Shown here piece by piece: positions 48,101-56,534 of a stretch of 64,000 bases of DNA. This DNA comes from Elusimicrobiota bacterium (lineage in GTDB: Bacteria; Elusimicrobiota; Elusimicrobia; FEN-1173). The stretch lies in NCBI GenBank assembly GCA_016714745.1, contig JADKCG010000018.1, forward strand, positions 30,204 through 94,203, in the 5' to 3' direction. The notes beneath the pieces were generated by a model. It did not search any database. It saw only the letters and a list, made by a program, of their open reading frames with translations, and had not been told where the DNA came from. Numbering within the stretch: the stretch's first letter is position 1; every line of letters starts with the position of its first letter. The translations under genes and the position numbers were made by a program.

Positions 48101-48161
48101 CCGGTCCCTCGCCCAACAACAGATTTCGGCTATTCGGGGAGCGGTGGGAGCCAACCCCTAG
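45123..48161 (+). CDS. Large periplasmic TPR protein (YbgF/BamD-like)
   Basis: About 1012 residues. A signal peptide (AILFFFLVGPVAGGSG) is followed by a continuous solenoid of tetratricopeptide repeats, seen for example as KQYEKGEYGK-like units: RYEDASRLLKVLAE, RYTEASGYYKVVVD, KYPEAIAGYQTLVRNFPQSP and EYDAARDNFQKILYEFPSSS. Pairs with P at the end (YPDS, FPSSS) are typical of CpoB/BamD-type TPRs. It lies upstream of exbB/exbD genes, suggesting a scaffold for the energised complex. A longer start at 45096 is possible but the one at 45123 gives a better signal peptide. Confidence 0.8.
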   Translation: MNNASGISKNSLGQWAILFFFLVGPVAGGSGLCAAETNKETRVDPLRTFQFNYQQTAVDQSIRDYLSFIHKVAPGLEEIGSQYAVADMFMDHERYEDASRLLKVLAESPTKDVYFRYSVLGRLATCLMHQSRYTEASGYYKVVVDGPVKALVPEAIIGLSLAILSAGDIPGAYQRFREVTALYPAYKTHPRYMLPMGLVQFQMRKYPSALDYFLRDDRNPGSQYFAGLCYQQLKRYPEASGTFRRITQEYPDSDWADRARFELGETFYLQEDFLLAAHTFEDIFLSHRSVQWDNLSLFRLACCDVRMKKFASAEQRLGALSGKKLEPSLAANVNYMLTESLAAQDKIGKIIRLLGKGSDKKRSLENSYRLIWARAAEGNYKKAVSLANDFLNQGEDPELTPRTLLLQAYAFERLGQWPEAFATYQLVAEHFSATPYAAKAAELSCANFYRAGEFKSISTQVSSLWRRVDPDIKKRFPETLYWMGHASMKLRDFAQAQKFFKEFVTIAPAGHPWLSEGLRAQALAFAMDKSVKEALPVLQRAYQSAQETGNTPLMAKLTMDTANILFNAGNKYEEAVSYYRRLAQIDPKNDQIPFALYQQALSLYRAEYYNEAAETWESLSVQYPRDGRAAESLFRASRTRFELGKYPEAIAGYQTLVRNFPQSPFVRDARFQIGQAYFNAKEWTKAIESYMDFQTRFPADPELAQVGNYIQLASYNSGMPVKEMEEKFRGKTKTPVLADVYWREGAKLFNNKEYDAARDNFQKILYEFPSSSWASQASFYRAESLFLQENFKEAAVAYETFLQGFPGNANTAPAQFHLGVSYFSVNNFYRSAVVFEEFQKTFPTDELAKSAMLNAAISYSRVGDVEKTTLAYLQYASLYPNADDVGASYIQLGQFLEKVGQESRALETYRRVPPKVPEYPQALYLLARLHKSLSEPAGERQAYLALQKVPAKSDPYRIAGLLALADIYLAANEADPALALYADVLKNASDDANRSLAQQQISAIRGAVGANP

Positions 48162-48193
48162 TTTTATGAATATTCTTTAGCAAAGGAGGATTC

Positions 48194-48820
48194 ATGCAAG
48201 AGTTGAGTTTCATTGGGATTTTGAAGATCAGTTTGGTGATGCCGGTGTTGTTGGTCCTCTCCGTTATCATGGTGGGGGTTTTTATCGAGCGTGGACTGTA
48301 TTTCGCACGGATGGGGAAGATTGATCCGCTCCTGTTCAGGAACGTGAAAGAATACCTGGTGGCCGGCAAGTTAAATGAAGCCGTGACGTTGGCGGGGAAA
48401 GGAACAGGATTGATCGCTGAATCGTTGGCGGCGGTGTTGGTTGCCGCCCAATCCAAAGATCGCGCTCAAATGGATCATGTGTTGACTTTGTATTTCCAAC
48501 GCACTCAATCTCTGCTCAGTCGGCGTTTGGGTCTGTTTGGGACATTAAGTTTCATTTCTCCCCTTTTGGGTCTTTTGGGAACCGTTTTGGGGGTTATGGC
48601 GGCCTTTCGTGATTTGGCGGCGACGGGGTCGGGGGGGCCGGGCGTTGTGGCCGCGGGCATTTCCGAGGCGTTGTATGCCACAGCGGCCGGGATCGTTGTT
48701 GCGGTGTCGGCGGCCTTGATTTACAATTATTTTAACTTTAAGTTAAAACACGTCTTGAACAGCCTTAATATTTTTGGCCAGGAAATCTCGCTCATCGTTA
48801 CTCTCGGGCGGGATGTGTGA
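48194..48820 (+). CDS. MotA/TolQ/ExbB proton channel family protein
   Basis: 208 residues, three TM helices. TM2-TM3 carry the signature SFISPLLGLLGTVLGVMAAF and GVVAAGISEALYATAAGIVV. AAGGAGG precedes the ATG. It forms the stator with the two ExbD proteins encoded next and uses proton flow to move TonB/TolA-like proteins. Confidence 0.92.
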   Translation: MQELSFIGILKISLVMPVLLVLSVIMVGVFIERGLYFARMGKIDPLLFRNVKEYLVAGKLNEAVTLAGKGTGLIAESLAAVLVAAQSKDRAQMDHVLTLYFQRTQSLLSRRLGLFGTLSFISPLLGLLGTVLGVMAAFRDLAATGSGGPGVVAAGISEALYATAAGIVVAVSAALIYNYFNFKLKHVLNSLNIFGQEISLIVTLGRDV

Positions 48821-48860
48821 ACAAAACGGAGAAAAAAGTGTCCAAACGGGGGAGGGCGCG

Positions 48861-49304
48861 TTGAACGATTTGATGAACGAGGGCGATATGGAAGAAACAG
48901 AGAAAATCAACGTGGTGCCGTTGGCCGATTTGACGTTGGTTCTTCTCATCATTCTTATGGTTCTATCGCCCATGATCAGTCAGTCCATGATCCGTGTAGC
49001 GACGCCCCAGGTTCAGTCGGCGGGTCCAGCGGAATCTTCCGAGGGTGGGGAGGAGAAAATCCCTCTTTTTATTTCAATCAGTGAAACAGGGTATTCTTTA
49101 AACAATGTTTCGTTTGAGGAGTTGGACCCTCTTCTCTCTAACGTCAAAGAAAAACTTTTGGAAGACAAGGACCGTCCCGTTATTGTGAGTGCGTCAGACG
49201 GAGTGTTTGTGGGGCAAGTGGTCGAAGTTTTGGATGGGTCCAAACAGCAGGGGGCTCGGGAAGTGTCATTGGTTAAAAGCGTTGGGCCGGAGCGATCCCA
49301 ATGA
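48861..49304 (+). CDS. ExbD/TolR family protein (first)
   Basis: 147 residues, one TM with the proton-binding Asp in INVVPLADLTLVLLIILMVL and a periplasmic domain (RPVIVSASDGVFVGQVVEVL). I choose the TTG at 48861 because GGGGGAGGG is upstream at the right spacing; upstream GTG and ATG codons lie inside the exbB gene. Shares the TM/Asp signature with the second ExbD but differs in the periplasmic part. Confidence 0.85.
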   Translation: MNDLMNEGDMEETEKINVVPLADLTLVLLIILMVLSPMISQSMIRVATPQVQSAGPAESSEGGEEKIPLFISISETGYSLNNVSFEELDPLLSNVKEKLLEDKDRPVIVSASDGVFVGQVVEVLDGSKQQGAREVSLVKSVGPERSQ

Positions 49305-49717
49305 ACGATGTGCGGCGTCGAATCACCACGGATGGGGCCATTGCAGGCGTCAATATTGTGCCTGTGATTGATCTCTGTCTCGTCCTTTTGGTGATTCTTC
49401 TGATCCTTTCGCCCCTGATGGATAAATCTCCGGTGGAGGTCACTCTTCCCCAGGCCCATGCGAAAAAAGAAGAGCAGGAAAACAATATTTCAATTACCGT
49501 GGATCCCGACGGCAACATGGCGGTGAACACGACGCCTGTGGATAGGGCCAGTGTGGGCGCAGAAATTCGGCGCCAACTTAAAACCCGCAACCCCGATGTG
49601 TTTGTGATTATTCGAGCGGATGAAAAGGTGAAATACGGGGGGCTAACCGATTTATTGAAAATCGCAAAAGAATCCGGCGCGCGGTTTGTCGCCCTGGGAA
49701 CGAGGGAAAAACAATGA
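49301..49717 (+). CDS. ExbD/TolR family protein (second)
   Basis: 138 residues: GVNIVPVIDLCLVLLVILLI with the proton-conducting Asp in the TM, then a typical periplasmic ExbD fold (EIRRQLKTRNPDVFVIIRAD, LLKIAKESGARFVALG). The start overlaps the end of the first ExbD by 4 nt. Two tandem, different ExbD proteins suggest a heteromeric stator as in Tol/AglRS-type motors. Confidence 0.88.
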   Translation: MNDVRRRITTDGAIAGVNIVPVIDLCLVLLVILLILSPLMDKSPVEVTLPQAHAKKEEQENNISITVDPDGNMAVNTTPVDRASVGAEIRRQLKTRNPDVFVIIRADEKVKYGGLTDLLKIAKESGARFVALGTREKQ

Positions 49718-50790
49718 CCTCTGCCCATTGGGATCTGGTGTATGGCCGTCCGCCCATTTCTCGGGACGCGATCCTTTTTGGCATTGCCGTGGTTCTGCAT
49801 TTGCCGTTATTACTGATTCAATTTAAGGCGCCAATAAAATCGAAAACCGTGGCGGAGTCTGTGACCGTGTTCGACATGAGAGATCAGGCGATTAACCAAA
49901 TCCTGGAGAGAGGAATGCTCTTGCCTCCCAAAGTCCCAGGAACGGGAAAAGTCAAATCGGTGGATCTGTCCCGGTTTATTCGTTCGCCATCGTCATCCCT
50001 TCCTCCTGTCCCACTTCCTAAACTGCCCCCATTAGATCCAGGAATAAAAAGTCCCCTTCCGACGATCATCCCTCCGAAAATAGCGGCGGGCGTGGGGGAC
50101 CCCCTGCGAACGGAGGGGCCCGTTTCCTCTTCCGGCGAAGTGGGGAAGGTGAAAGATAAGGGGAAATTCTATGCCGACGCGAACATGGTCCGGTCGCTGG
50201 AAAGCGCGTCGGGCGCCCCCCTCCCGTTGAGCCAGCCAAAGACGATCCTCATTCCGACCGCGCCCACCGCCCAGGCGGAATCGGGGATACATGCTCCCGC
50301 GCCATTAACGGGAAAAATCCATTTTCCTTCCGCGCCCTCGGCCGATTCACTGGTGCCAAAGAGTGCGATTAAAGTTGATAAACACGCGGGGAGTCCCATT
50401 GCCGTGAGGGATCCGGTGGAGGGGGATCCCGAGGAAAACCTTCCGGTCATCCGCGCTCGACCGCGTACTCTCACGGCGGAACAAAGGACTCAGGAGTTGT
50501 TTCCCATTCACGGAGCCTTGAAAGACCGGGGGGTGGACCGCCAGGAGATTCCCGAATATCCGGAATGGGCGCGCAAGAAAGGGATCGAGTCTTCTGTCAA
50601 GTTTAAGTTTTCTGTGACCGCGGACGGTCGCGTGAAAGAGAACATCGAAATCGTTCAAGGGTCAGGGTATCCCGAACTCGACGAATTGGCTCGGACGGCT
50701 CTGCTCCGGTGGGTATTCTCCCGTCTGCCTCCCGAAAAAGGGAACATCGTGCAGGACGGGGCCATTGAGTTTCGGTTTTCCATCAAATGA
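49714..50790 (+). CDS. TonB/TolA-like protein
   Basis: 358 residues: N-terminal TM (DAILFGIAVVLHLPLLLIQF), a long Pro-rich linker (SSLPPVPLPKLPPLDPGIKS) and a TonB C-terminal domain (FKFSVTADGRVKENIEIVQG, SGYPELDELARTALLRWVFS). It overlaps exbD2 and the next gene by 4 nt. It should carry energy from the ExbB/ExbD stator to an outer-membrane or periplasmic partner encoded by the two following genes. Confidence 0.88.
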   Translation: MTSAHWDLVYGRPPISRDAILFGIAVVLHLPLLLIQFKAPIKSKTVAESVTVFDMRDQAINQILERGMLLPPKVPGTGKVKSVDLSRFIRSPSSSLPPVPLPKLPPLDPGIKSPLPTIIPPKIAAGVGDPLRTEGPVSSSGEVGKVKDKGKFYADANMVRSLESASGAPLPLSQPKTILIPTAPTAQAESGIHAPAPLTGKIHFPSAPSADSLVPKSAIKVDKHAGSPIAVRDPVEGDPEENLPVIRARPRTLTAEQRTQELFPIHGALKDRGVDRQEIPEYPEWARKKGIESSVKFKFSVTADGRVKENIEIVQGSGYPELDELARTALLRWVFSRLPPEKGNIVQDGAIEFRFSIK

Positions 50791-51896
50791 AAAACCATAG
50801 AGCGGAACTCGCGGAAAGGGGGGGGGGCCTCCATGGTTTTTTAGTGAGCGGGAGCGCTCGGACGGCCCGCTGTCTTTTGTGTCTGGGGGTCGTGTTCCCG
50901 CTCGTCTTTCTCTCAGCGGGGGTGGCCCTCGCCGCAAAACCGGTCGTTTCTAAAACGGCTCCTCGGCTTAAGCCCAGCGAGTTGGAGGGGCCGAAGGGAA
51001 AACTGAAATCCGAAACAGCGGAAGGCGCTTCGGTTTTGCCAACGCCTGAAAATATGCGGACGTCCTCCGAAACCATCAAGTCCATCAGCCAAAACATTGA
51101 GGCCCCCTCCCGCGATGAGGTGCCCATCGTCCTGGACCCGCCGCCGACGGATCTCCCTTTTAAAGACGTGGTCGGTTTTGCCCGTCCCGGCCAAACGGAG
51201 AAAGTTCTCACAGGCCCTGTGGACCATTTGCCCGCAAACGAAATTTTGGGGCTGGCTGTTCTCGATTTCAGGCAAGCGGTGAACCCTGTCCACCTGAGGA
51301 TCCCATCGCCGCCTTTTTTTCGCATGGAAGTCCCCTCCGGTTTTGAATCCGCCCATTGGTCGTTCCAGGTGGAGGATCAATCGGAACAAACGGTGTATCA
51401 AACGGGGGGGATGCAAATTCCCCGGGATCTGGTGGTGTGGGACGGTTTCACGGACGACGTCATGGTCATTCGCGCGGGGGTGGTGTATCAACCGGTATTG
51501 AAAATGGTGGACGCTCGGGGCAACCCCCAGCAGTTTTTTGGCGATCCCATTAAATTGGATGTTCTCCAATTTGATCAGGGGGGTGTTCGTCACGTGGAAT
51601 TTCGCAATCATTTTTTGTTTCAGAGCGATTCCTCGGATTTGGCGGTGGAAGGATTACCACTGGTGCAATCCTTGTTGAACATCATGCGAGAAAATGGGGG
51701 GTCCCCTTATCGGGTCGTGGTGCATGAAGACGAGGGGGGAGGCGCTTTGGCGCAAAAACGTTTAGAGAAATTAAAACGGTTTTTGGAAGACGCCCTGGTC
51801 CTTGATCCGGAAAATTTTTCTTTTTCTGTCGAACCGTCCGGGAGCCGCGGTCCCGTGACAGCATTTTTTATCCAGATTCCTGAGGGCGGGTCGTGA
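50787..51896 (+). CDS. Periplasmic protein with divergent OmpA-like C-terminus
   Basis: 369 residues with an N-terminal hydrophobic segment (LCLGVVFPLVFLSAGVALAA) and a middle region of beta character. The C-terminal 110 residues (HVEFRNHFLFQSDSSDLAVE, GLPLVQSLLNIMRENG) resemble an OmpA-like fold but lack a clear DxxxxxxxxxR peptidoglycan site. It is translationally coupled (ATGA) to the TonB-like gene. Confidence 0.55.
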   Translation: MKNHRAELAERGGGLHGFLVSGSARTARCLLCLGVVFPLVFLSAGVALAAKPVVSKTAPRLKPSELEGPKGKLKSETAEGASVLPTPENMRTSSETIKSISQNIEAPSRDEVPIVLDPPPTDLPFKDVVGFARPGQTEKVLTGPVDHLPANEILGLAVLDFRQAVNPVHLRIPSPPFFRMEVPSGFESAHWSFQVEDQSEQTVYQTGGMQIPRDLVVWDGFTDDVMVIRAGVVYQPVLKMVDARGNPQQFFGDPIKLDVLQFDQGGVRHVEFRNHFLFQSDSSDLAVEGLPLVQSLLNIMRENGGSPYRVVVHEDEGGGALAQKRLEKLKRFLEDALVLDPENFSFSVEPSGSRGPVTAFFIQIPEGGS

Positions 51897-52711
51897 AACG
51901 GCGTGGTGTGTGGGTGCTTCTGTGGGCGTTTGTTTTTATGCAGGGCTCTCTTTGGGCCGTCGACCCCGGGGCCCTGATGGATCAGGGAAAACGGCAATAT
52001 GAAAAAGGGGAATACGGCAAGGCCCTGCAGACTTTCCTAAAGGTGAAAAAAGAAGACCCTGCCAATTCCCTGGTGCGGGAGTATATCAGCAAGTGCACGG
52101 AGAAGATTATGGAGGCCGAAAAGGGGGCACGGGAAAAAGAATTTGTTTTGAGCGGAAAATCCTCATCGGCGATCATTTTGCCAAAAGAACCGGCCCCCGC
52201 TTGGGCCGTGCCTAAACCAAAACCTCCTCGGAAAGACCCCAAGGGAGCTTTTGGCTACCAAAGGAAAGTGCACCGGTCGGCCGCTCCTGTTGTGCCTGAC
52301 TCTGTGCGCGCCAAAGGGAAGAAACCATCGCAGTTGCTTGTTCAGCAGGGGATTTTAGCCAAAGGATACGAGAATAAAATATTGGATGGGCAGGCCCTTG
52401 AACTGGTGCGCAAGGGCGGTCGTGTGGAGATTGTCGCCTTTATGAACAGACTCTTTTTGCCCTTTTCCGATACTTTGGCTCCCGACGCTGTTGTTGCCCT
52501 TGACCTGATCGCTCAGCAATTGCAGGCCGATCCTGGAAAATCCACCCTTTTGCGAGCCATGGATTCGTTGACCCCGGCGGTGCGCCGTCAGATGTTGGAC
52601 CTTCCCACGCGGCGGGTGTCGATCCTGTTCAGTTATCTTATGCACGCCTCGTTGGGTAAAGGAGTTGGAAAAGGACGCGGAACGTATACCGCGGCCGATT
52701 TGGACGATTGA
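51893..52711 (+). CDS. Periplasmic TPR/OmpA-like protein
   Basis: 272 residues: signal peptide (VLLWAFVFMQGSLWA), one TPR (GKRQYEKGEYGKALQTFLKV), a linker with Pro/Lys, then an OmpA-like region (AFMNRLFLPFSDTLAPDAVV, ALDLIAQQLQ) that also looks divergent. It is the last gene of the envelope operon and overlaps the previous by 4 nt. Both terminal genes share the layout of signal, linker and OmpA-like domain, so they may pair. Confidence 0.6.
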   Translation: MKRRGVWVLLWAFVFMQGSLWAVDPGALMDQGKRQYEKGEYGKALQTFLKVKKEDPANSLVREYISKCTEKIMEAEKGAREKEFVLSGKSSSAIILPKEPAPAWAVPKPKPPRKDPKGAFGYQRKVHRSAAPVVPDSVRAKGKKPSQLLVQQGILAKGYENKILDGQALELVRKGGRVEIVAFMNRLFLPFSDTLAPDAVVALDLIAQQLQADPGKSTLLRAMDSLTPAVRRQMLDLPTRRVSILFSYLMHASLGKGVGKGRGTYTAADLDD

Positions 52712-52869
52712 TCCCTGTGTGGTTTCCCCAAAAGCTGAGGCCCAAATCCTCATATAAGAAATATCTACCGTCTGAGGTGTTTTACCCATGTGGAGCCGTG
52801 GGCCGTTACGTGAATTTGCTTAATATATCAGGGAATACCTGTTTGTCGAGGTATATAAAAGGGGGTTTA

Positions 52870-53661
52870 ATGAAATATATTCGTGGAAGTGTTTTGTTAG
52901 TGGTAAGTTTCGTGGGGTCCCTGGGCGGGGTTTGGGCTCGGGTGAATATGGTTGAAACTTGGTCACCGGGTTTTGATGCCCATATTTCTGAAAACAAATG
53001 GAACAATTCTCTGCATGCTGGGGTGGGCAACGGGGGGGCGGACGGAACGGATTCCACTGAATTGGGGTATGCGTTGACGACACCCCTGGGGGATCAATGG
53101 GAGGTTGCTGGGACGTGGGGGATCGCGACGTTGGACTCTTCGGGGGTGCGGAACGATTCCGGTCTCACGGACCTAACCTTTGCCGCCAAACGGCGCTTGC
53201 CGGGAACCCTTTTTCCAAAAAAGGTGAAAGCCGTGGGTGAGTTTGGTATTTCCCTCCCCACCGGGGATCCCGACCACGGGATCGGGGCGGGGGGGCTTGG
53301 TTTTTTGGCGAACGCGGGGCTCAGTTTACCCATCCAATCGGTCCGAGGGTATGCTCAGATCGGGCTCAAAATGTTCACGGAAGGGAGTGGAACACGGTGG
53401 GGGAACACGTTGAATTATTCCGCCGGCGCGATGTATTCTCTTCGACCGGAATGGATGCTATCGGCAGATTTGAGGGTGATCACCCACGCCAAAGACAAAA
53501 TTAACGGAACGGTTCTCCCGGACGCGCGCCAAGAAGCCTACCTGGCCCCTGGCGGAGTCTGGATTCCCACCGACGGCCCTCTGGAAGCCCAGGGGCTCCT
53601 TCTGCTCGGTCTGACCGGCGATTCCTACGATTTCGGAATTCAGCTGGGGATTCGTTACTAA
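52870..53661 (+). CDS. Outer membrane beta-barrel protein (transporter-like)
   Basis: 263 residues with signal peptide (MKYIRGSVLLVVSFVGSLGG) and a barrel-type pattern ending in YDFGIQLGIRY, with terminal Tyr. Repeated strands include TELGYALTTPLGDQWEVAGTW and VKAVGEFGISLPTGDPDHGI. The start is the ATG at 52870, 12 bp beyond a GGGGG. It resembles transporter/alginate-type OM proteins without clear family assignment. Confidence 0.6.
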   Translation: MKYIRGSVLLVVSFVGSLGGVWARVNMVETWSPGFDAHISENKWNNSLHAGVGNGGADGTDSTELGYALTTPLGDQWEVAGTWGIATLDSSGVRNDSGLTDLTFAAKRRLPGTLFPKKVKAVGEFGISLPTGDPDHGIGAGGLGFLANAGLSLPIQSVRGYAQIGLKMFTEGSGTRWGNTLNYSAGAMYSLRPEWMLSADLRVITHAKDKINGTVLPDARQEAYLAPGGVWIPTDGPLEAQGLLLLGLTGDSYDFGIQLGIRY

Positions 53662-53773
53662 CCTGAAAAATCCGTTTGACTGAGCAATTCCGTCCGGGAG
53701 CGGAGCGCGTAAGGGCGAGACTCACGGGGGAGGAAAATAGCGTCAGGCCCCCCTCACTGGAGCAACAGTAAAA

Positions 53774-53808
53774 AGGGCCCGATCTGTTGAAAACAGCAGA
53801 CGGGCCCT
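53774..53808 (+). terminator. Strong hairpin after the barrel gene
   Basis: An AGGGCCCG/CGGGCCCT stem extended by TCTGTTG/CAGCAGA around AAAA. It is followed by CGGGCTTTT, so it may terminate. It is directly next to a rhodanese remnant. Confidence 0.5.
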
Positions 53809-53809
53809 C

Positions 53810-53983
53810 GGGCTTTTCGGGCCGGTGTTGGTCTATTGCCGATCGGGCAACCGGTCCGTGATGGCGACTCGGATTTTGGCCAAACAGGGCTATCAAACAA
53901 TTTTTAACTTGAAAGGTGGCATCATCGGCTGGGAAAAAGCTCGTTTCCCCGTTGAAACGGGACCTCGGGCAGAAAGGCATTAG
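53810..53983 (+). pseudogene. Rhodanese C-terminal remnant
   Basis: An open frame reading PVLVYCRSGNRSVMATRILA, AKQGYQTIFNLKGGIIGWEK and FPVETGPRAERH then a stop. It is related to the active-site loop and C-terminus of the intact rhodanese at 27984, but the N-terminal half is missing. It is thus a truncated gene, 54 codons of the original domain. No gene is supported from 53984 to 54273 apart from the promoter listed next. Confidence 0.7.
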
Positions 53984-54209
53984 GATCCACGACCGAGATT
54001 GCTGTTTTTGACTCGAAATCGTATGATCCCTTCTCGTTGACGGCCGTTGGCGACCTGCGGGGGTGGTTTCTGGATTTGCGTCTATCGGCCGAATCGGCGA
54101 CTTCGGCCCGTCGCAATCGGTGCCCACTGGGCACCGCGACCCTCAGGGGGGAAAGGAATCCCCAAATACGTGCCTTGTTGGATTTTTTTTTGGTTCGCTA
54201 CAAAATCCC

Positions 54210-54238
54210 TTGCGTAACGGTTCAACTTGCCCTATCAT
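54210..54238 (+). promoter_or_regulatory. Sigma70-like promoter of the cytochrome operon
   Basis: TTGCGT (54210-54215), 17-bp spacer, TATCAT (54233-54238), 36 bp upstream of the cytochrome c gene. Confidence 0.65.
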
Positions 54239-54273
54239 TAAGGGCGCGATTCTATCCCGCTTAAGAGGATTCA

Positions 54274-54615
54274 ATGAATAAAAGATATTTGGTTTATTTT
54301 GCTTTGGCCGTTGTGGCAGTGACTTCACCGGCATGGTCAGCTGAAGATCCGATTCAGGCCTTGTATAATCAGAAATGCGCTTCGTGCCACGGGAAAGATG
54401 GAAAAGGCACCGCTTCAATGGCAAAAATGTTTAAAGTGGACATCGCCTTATTAGACCTCACGGACAAAGCAACTCTCGATAAAAAAGACGACGTGCTGGA
54501 CGGAATTACCGCCAAGGGCGTCGCCAAAATGCCCGGTTATGAAACGAAATTGAAACCGGAACAAATCAAAGCGTTGACCGCATACTTTCGCTCGCTGGCA
54601 AAACCAAAACGTTGA
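54274..54615 (+). CDS. Monohaem cytochrome c
   Basis: 113 residues: signal peptide (LVYFALAVVAVTSPAWS), single CASCH haem site and Met ligand in KMPGYETKL. AAGAGGA precedes the ATG. Class I fold of about 90 residues. It is likely a soluble or lipid-free electron shuttle on the periplasmic side, coupled by a 4-nt overlap to the multihaem gene. Confidence 0.9.
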   Translation: MNKRYLVYFALAVVAVTSPAWSAEDPIQALYNQKCASCHGKDGKGTASMAKMFKVDIALLDLTDKATLDKKDDVLDGITAKGVAKMPGYETKLKPEQIKALTAYFRSLAKPKR

Positions 54616-56534
54616 CTTTAAAAAATCGTTTCCTTTCCTTGCTCGCGGCCGCCGCCGTGGGGGTGCTGTTTTTTACCTCCTCCGCGTCGGCCGCCGTGGA
54701 GGGGAACGATGATTGTTTGATGTGCCATGGGCAAAAAGACACCGATTCGCCCTTTGTCGACGGTAAAGCCTTCGGCGCTTCGATTCATGGGCGGAACCTC
54801 TGTGTCTCCTGCCATCAAGACGCTAAAGAGATTCCCCATCCCAAAAAACTGTCACCGGTCGCCTGTGCCCGTTGTCACCGTTTGGAATCTCAAATTTATC
54901 GGGATTCCGATCACGGCCGTGCGGTGGCCGCGGGCCGCACCGACGCGGCCGCTTGCAAAGATTGTCACGGCCACAGTCACACTCTTTTAAATTCACGTCA
55001 CCCCGACTCTCCGGTGAACCGGAAAAATATTCCCGCCACCTGCGCCACCTGCCATGGGAAACCCGACACCACGATCAACGACCATTTGACAGAACGGAAA
55101 CCGGTGGAAACATACGACGCCACTGTTCACGGAGTGGCGTTTCGATTGGGCCGCCTGAACGCCGCGGTCTGTTCCGACTGCCACGGGACCCACGACCTCC
55201 ACGGGTCCGCGAACGCGGCCAGCCGCGTGAACCGAGCACAGATCCCTGAGACCTGCGGGCGCTGTCACGCCAACGTTCTGTCTGTCTACAAACAAAGCAT
55301 ACACGGGCAAGCCATGGCCCATGGAATAAAAGAATCCCCTGTTTGCACGGATTGTCATGGGGAACACACGATTCGGTCGACCGAAGATCCTGCCTCGTCG
55401 GTTTCTCGCGGAGCGGTAACAAAAACGTGCTCAGGCTGTCACGAATCCGAGCGAATCGTGACCAAGTTCGGACTTCCCGCGGGCCGACTAAAAAGCTACA
55501 TGGACACTTACCACGGCATGGCGTCCAAAAGGGGGGATTTACGCGTGGCGAATTGCGCCTCCTGCCACGGCTGGCACGACGTTCTTCCATCCAAAGATCC
55601 TCGTTCGTCGGTCAATTCCGCAAATCTTTCCAACACCTGCAGTCAGTGCCATAGCGGCGCCCAGGTCACATTGACGTCAGGTCGAATTCACTCCGGAAAA
55701 GAAACGCGCCCGCCTTTTTGGATCTTGTTCTTCCGCTGGTTTTATCGAATTTTGATTCCGCTCACTCTCGGGGCGATGATTCTCCACACCCTTTTGGATT
55801 TCGTGCGAAAATTGTTGCATCCTCTCCCGTCGCCCCATGCCCATGAATTAAGCGTTCTTCGGTTGAATGTAAATGAACGACTTCAGCACGCGGTTTTATC
55901 TCTGACATTTATTGTTTTGGCCTACAGCGGGTTTTCACTGGAATTTTCGGGGGCCTGGTGGACCGCGCCATTTCAATGGCTGGGCGGCGAAGAGGCCCGC
56001 AAGGGACTTCACCGTTGGACAGCGCTGGTTTTTATTATCACCGGGGCATGGCACGTGGGGTATATGCTTTTCACGCGCCGCGGCCTATTCCTTTGGCGCA
56101 TACGTTTGCGACCGCGCTTCCGGGATTTGGTTGAACCCATTCAACTCACCCTCTATAATATGGGGTTGCGGAAAGAACGCCCTTCGTTGCGATATCCGAG
56201 CTATATCGAGCGAGCGGAATATTGGGCGTTACTTTGGGGTTCCGTCATTATGATTATAACCGGAGCCTTGCTGGTATTTAACGATCTCACCTTAAAACAT
56301 GCCCCTTTGTGGGTGCCGGAGTTGGCCACATTGATTCACACCTATGAAGCGATCCTGGCTTGTTTGTCCATGTTGGTTTGGCATGCGTATTGGACGGTGT
56401 TTGACCCGGCCGTCTATCCCATGAATTGGGCGTGGATCACAGGCCGCCTGCGCCGTCGATTTAGATCCCATCTCCCGAACGACTCCATGCGAAAAATAAC
56501 GCGGTCGCATTTCTTTTCTTTATCCTTACTGTGA
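54612..56534 (+). CDS. Undecahaem cytochrome c-cytochrome b fusion (CbcL-like)
   Basis: 640 residues. The periplasmic half has eleven CxxCH sites (CLMCH, CVSCH, CARCH, CKDCH, CATCH, CSDCH, CGRCH, CTDCH, CSGCH, CASCH, CSQCH). The second half is a four- to five-TM cytochrome b561/FdnI-type domain (LQHAVLSLTFIVLAYSGFSL, LHRWTALVFIITGAWHVGYM). This arrangement resembles Geobacter CbcL, a menaquinol-oxidising protein that hands electrons to periplasmic cytochromes. The C-terminal tail MRKITRSHFF is in the same frame as the signal of the next gene, so the real end is uncertain. Confidence 0.88.
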   Translation: MTLKNRFLSLLAAAAVGVLFFTSSASAAVEGNDDCLMCHGQKDTDSPFVDGKAFGASIHGRNLCVSCHQDAKEIPHPKKLSPVACARCHRLESQIYRDSDHGRAVAAGRTDAAACKDCHGHSHTLLNSRHPDSPVNRKNIPATCATCHGKPDTTINDHLTERKPVETYDATVHGVAFRLGRLNAAVCSDCHGTHDLHGSANAASRVNRAQIPETCGRCHANVLSVYKQSIHGQAMAHGIKESPVCTDCHGEHTIRSTEDPASSVSRGAVTKTCSGCHESERIVTKFGLPAGRLKSYMDTYHGMASKRGDLRVANCASCHGWHDVLPSKDPRSSVNSANLSNTCSQCHSGAQVTLTSGRIHSGKETRPPFWILFFRWFYRILIPLTLGAMILHTLLDFVRKLLHPLPSPHAHELSVLRLNVNERLQHAVLSLTFIVLAYSGFSLEFSGAWWTAPFQWLGGEEARKGLHRWTALVFIITGAWHVGYMLFTRRGLFLWRIRLRPRFRDLVEPIQLTLYNMGLRKERPSLRYPSYIERAEYWALLWGSVIMIITGALLVFNDLTLKHAPLWVPELATLIHTYEAILACLSMLVWHAYWTVFDPAVYPMNWAWITGRLRRRFRSHLPNDSMRKITRSHFFSLSLL

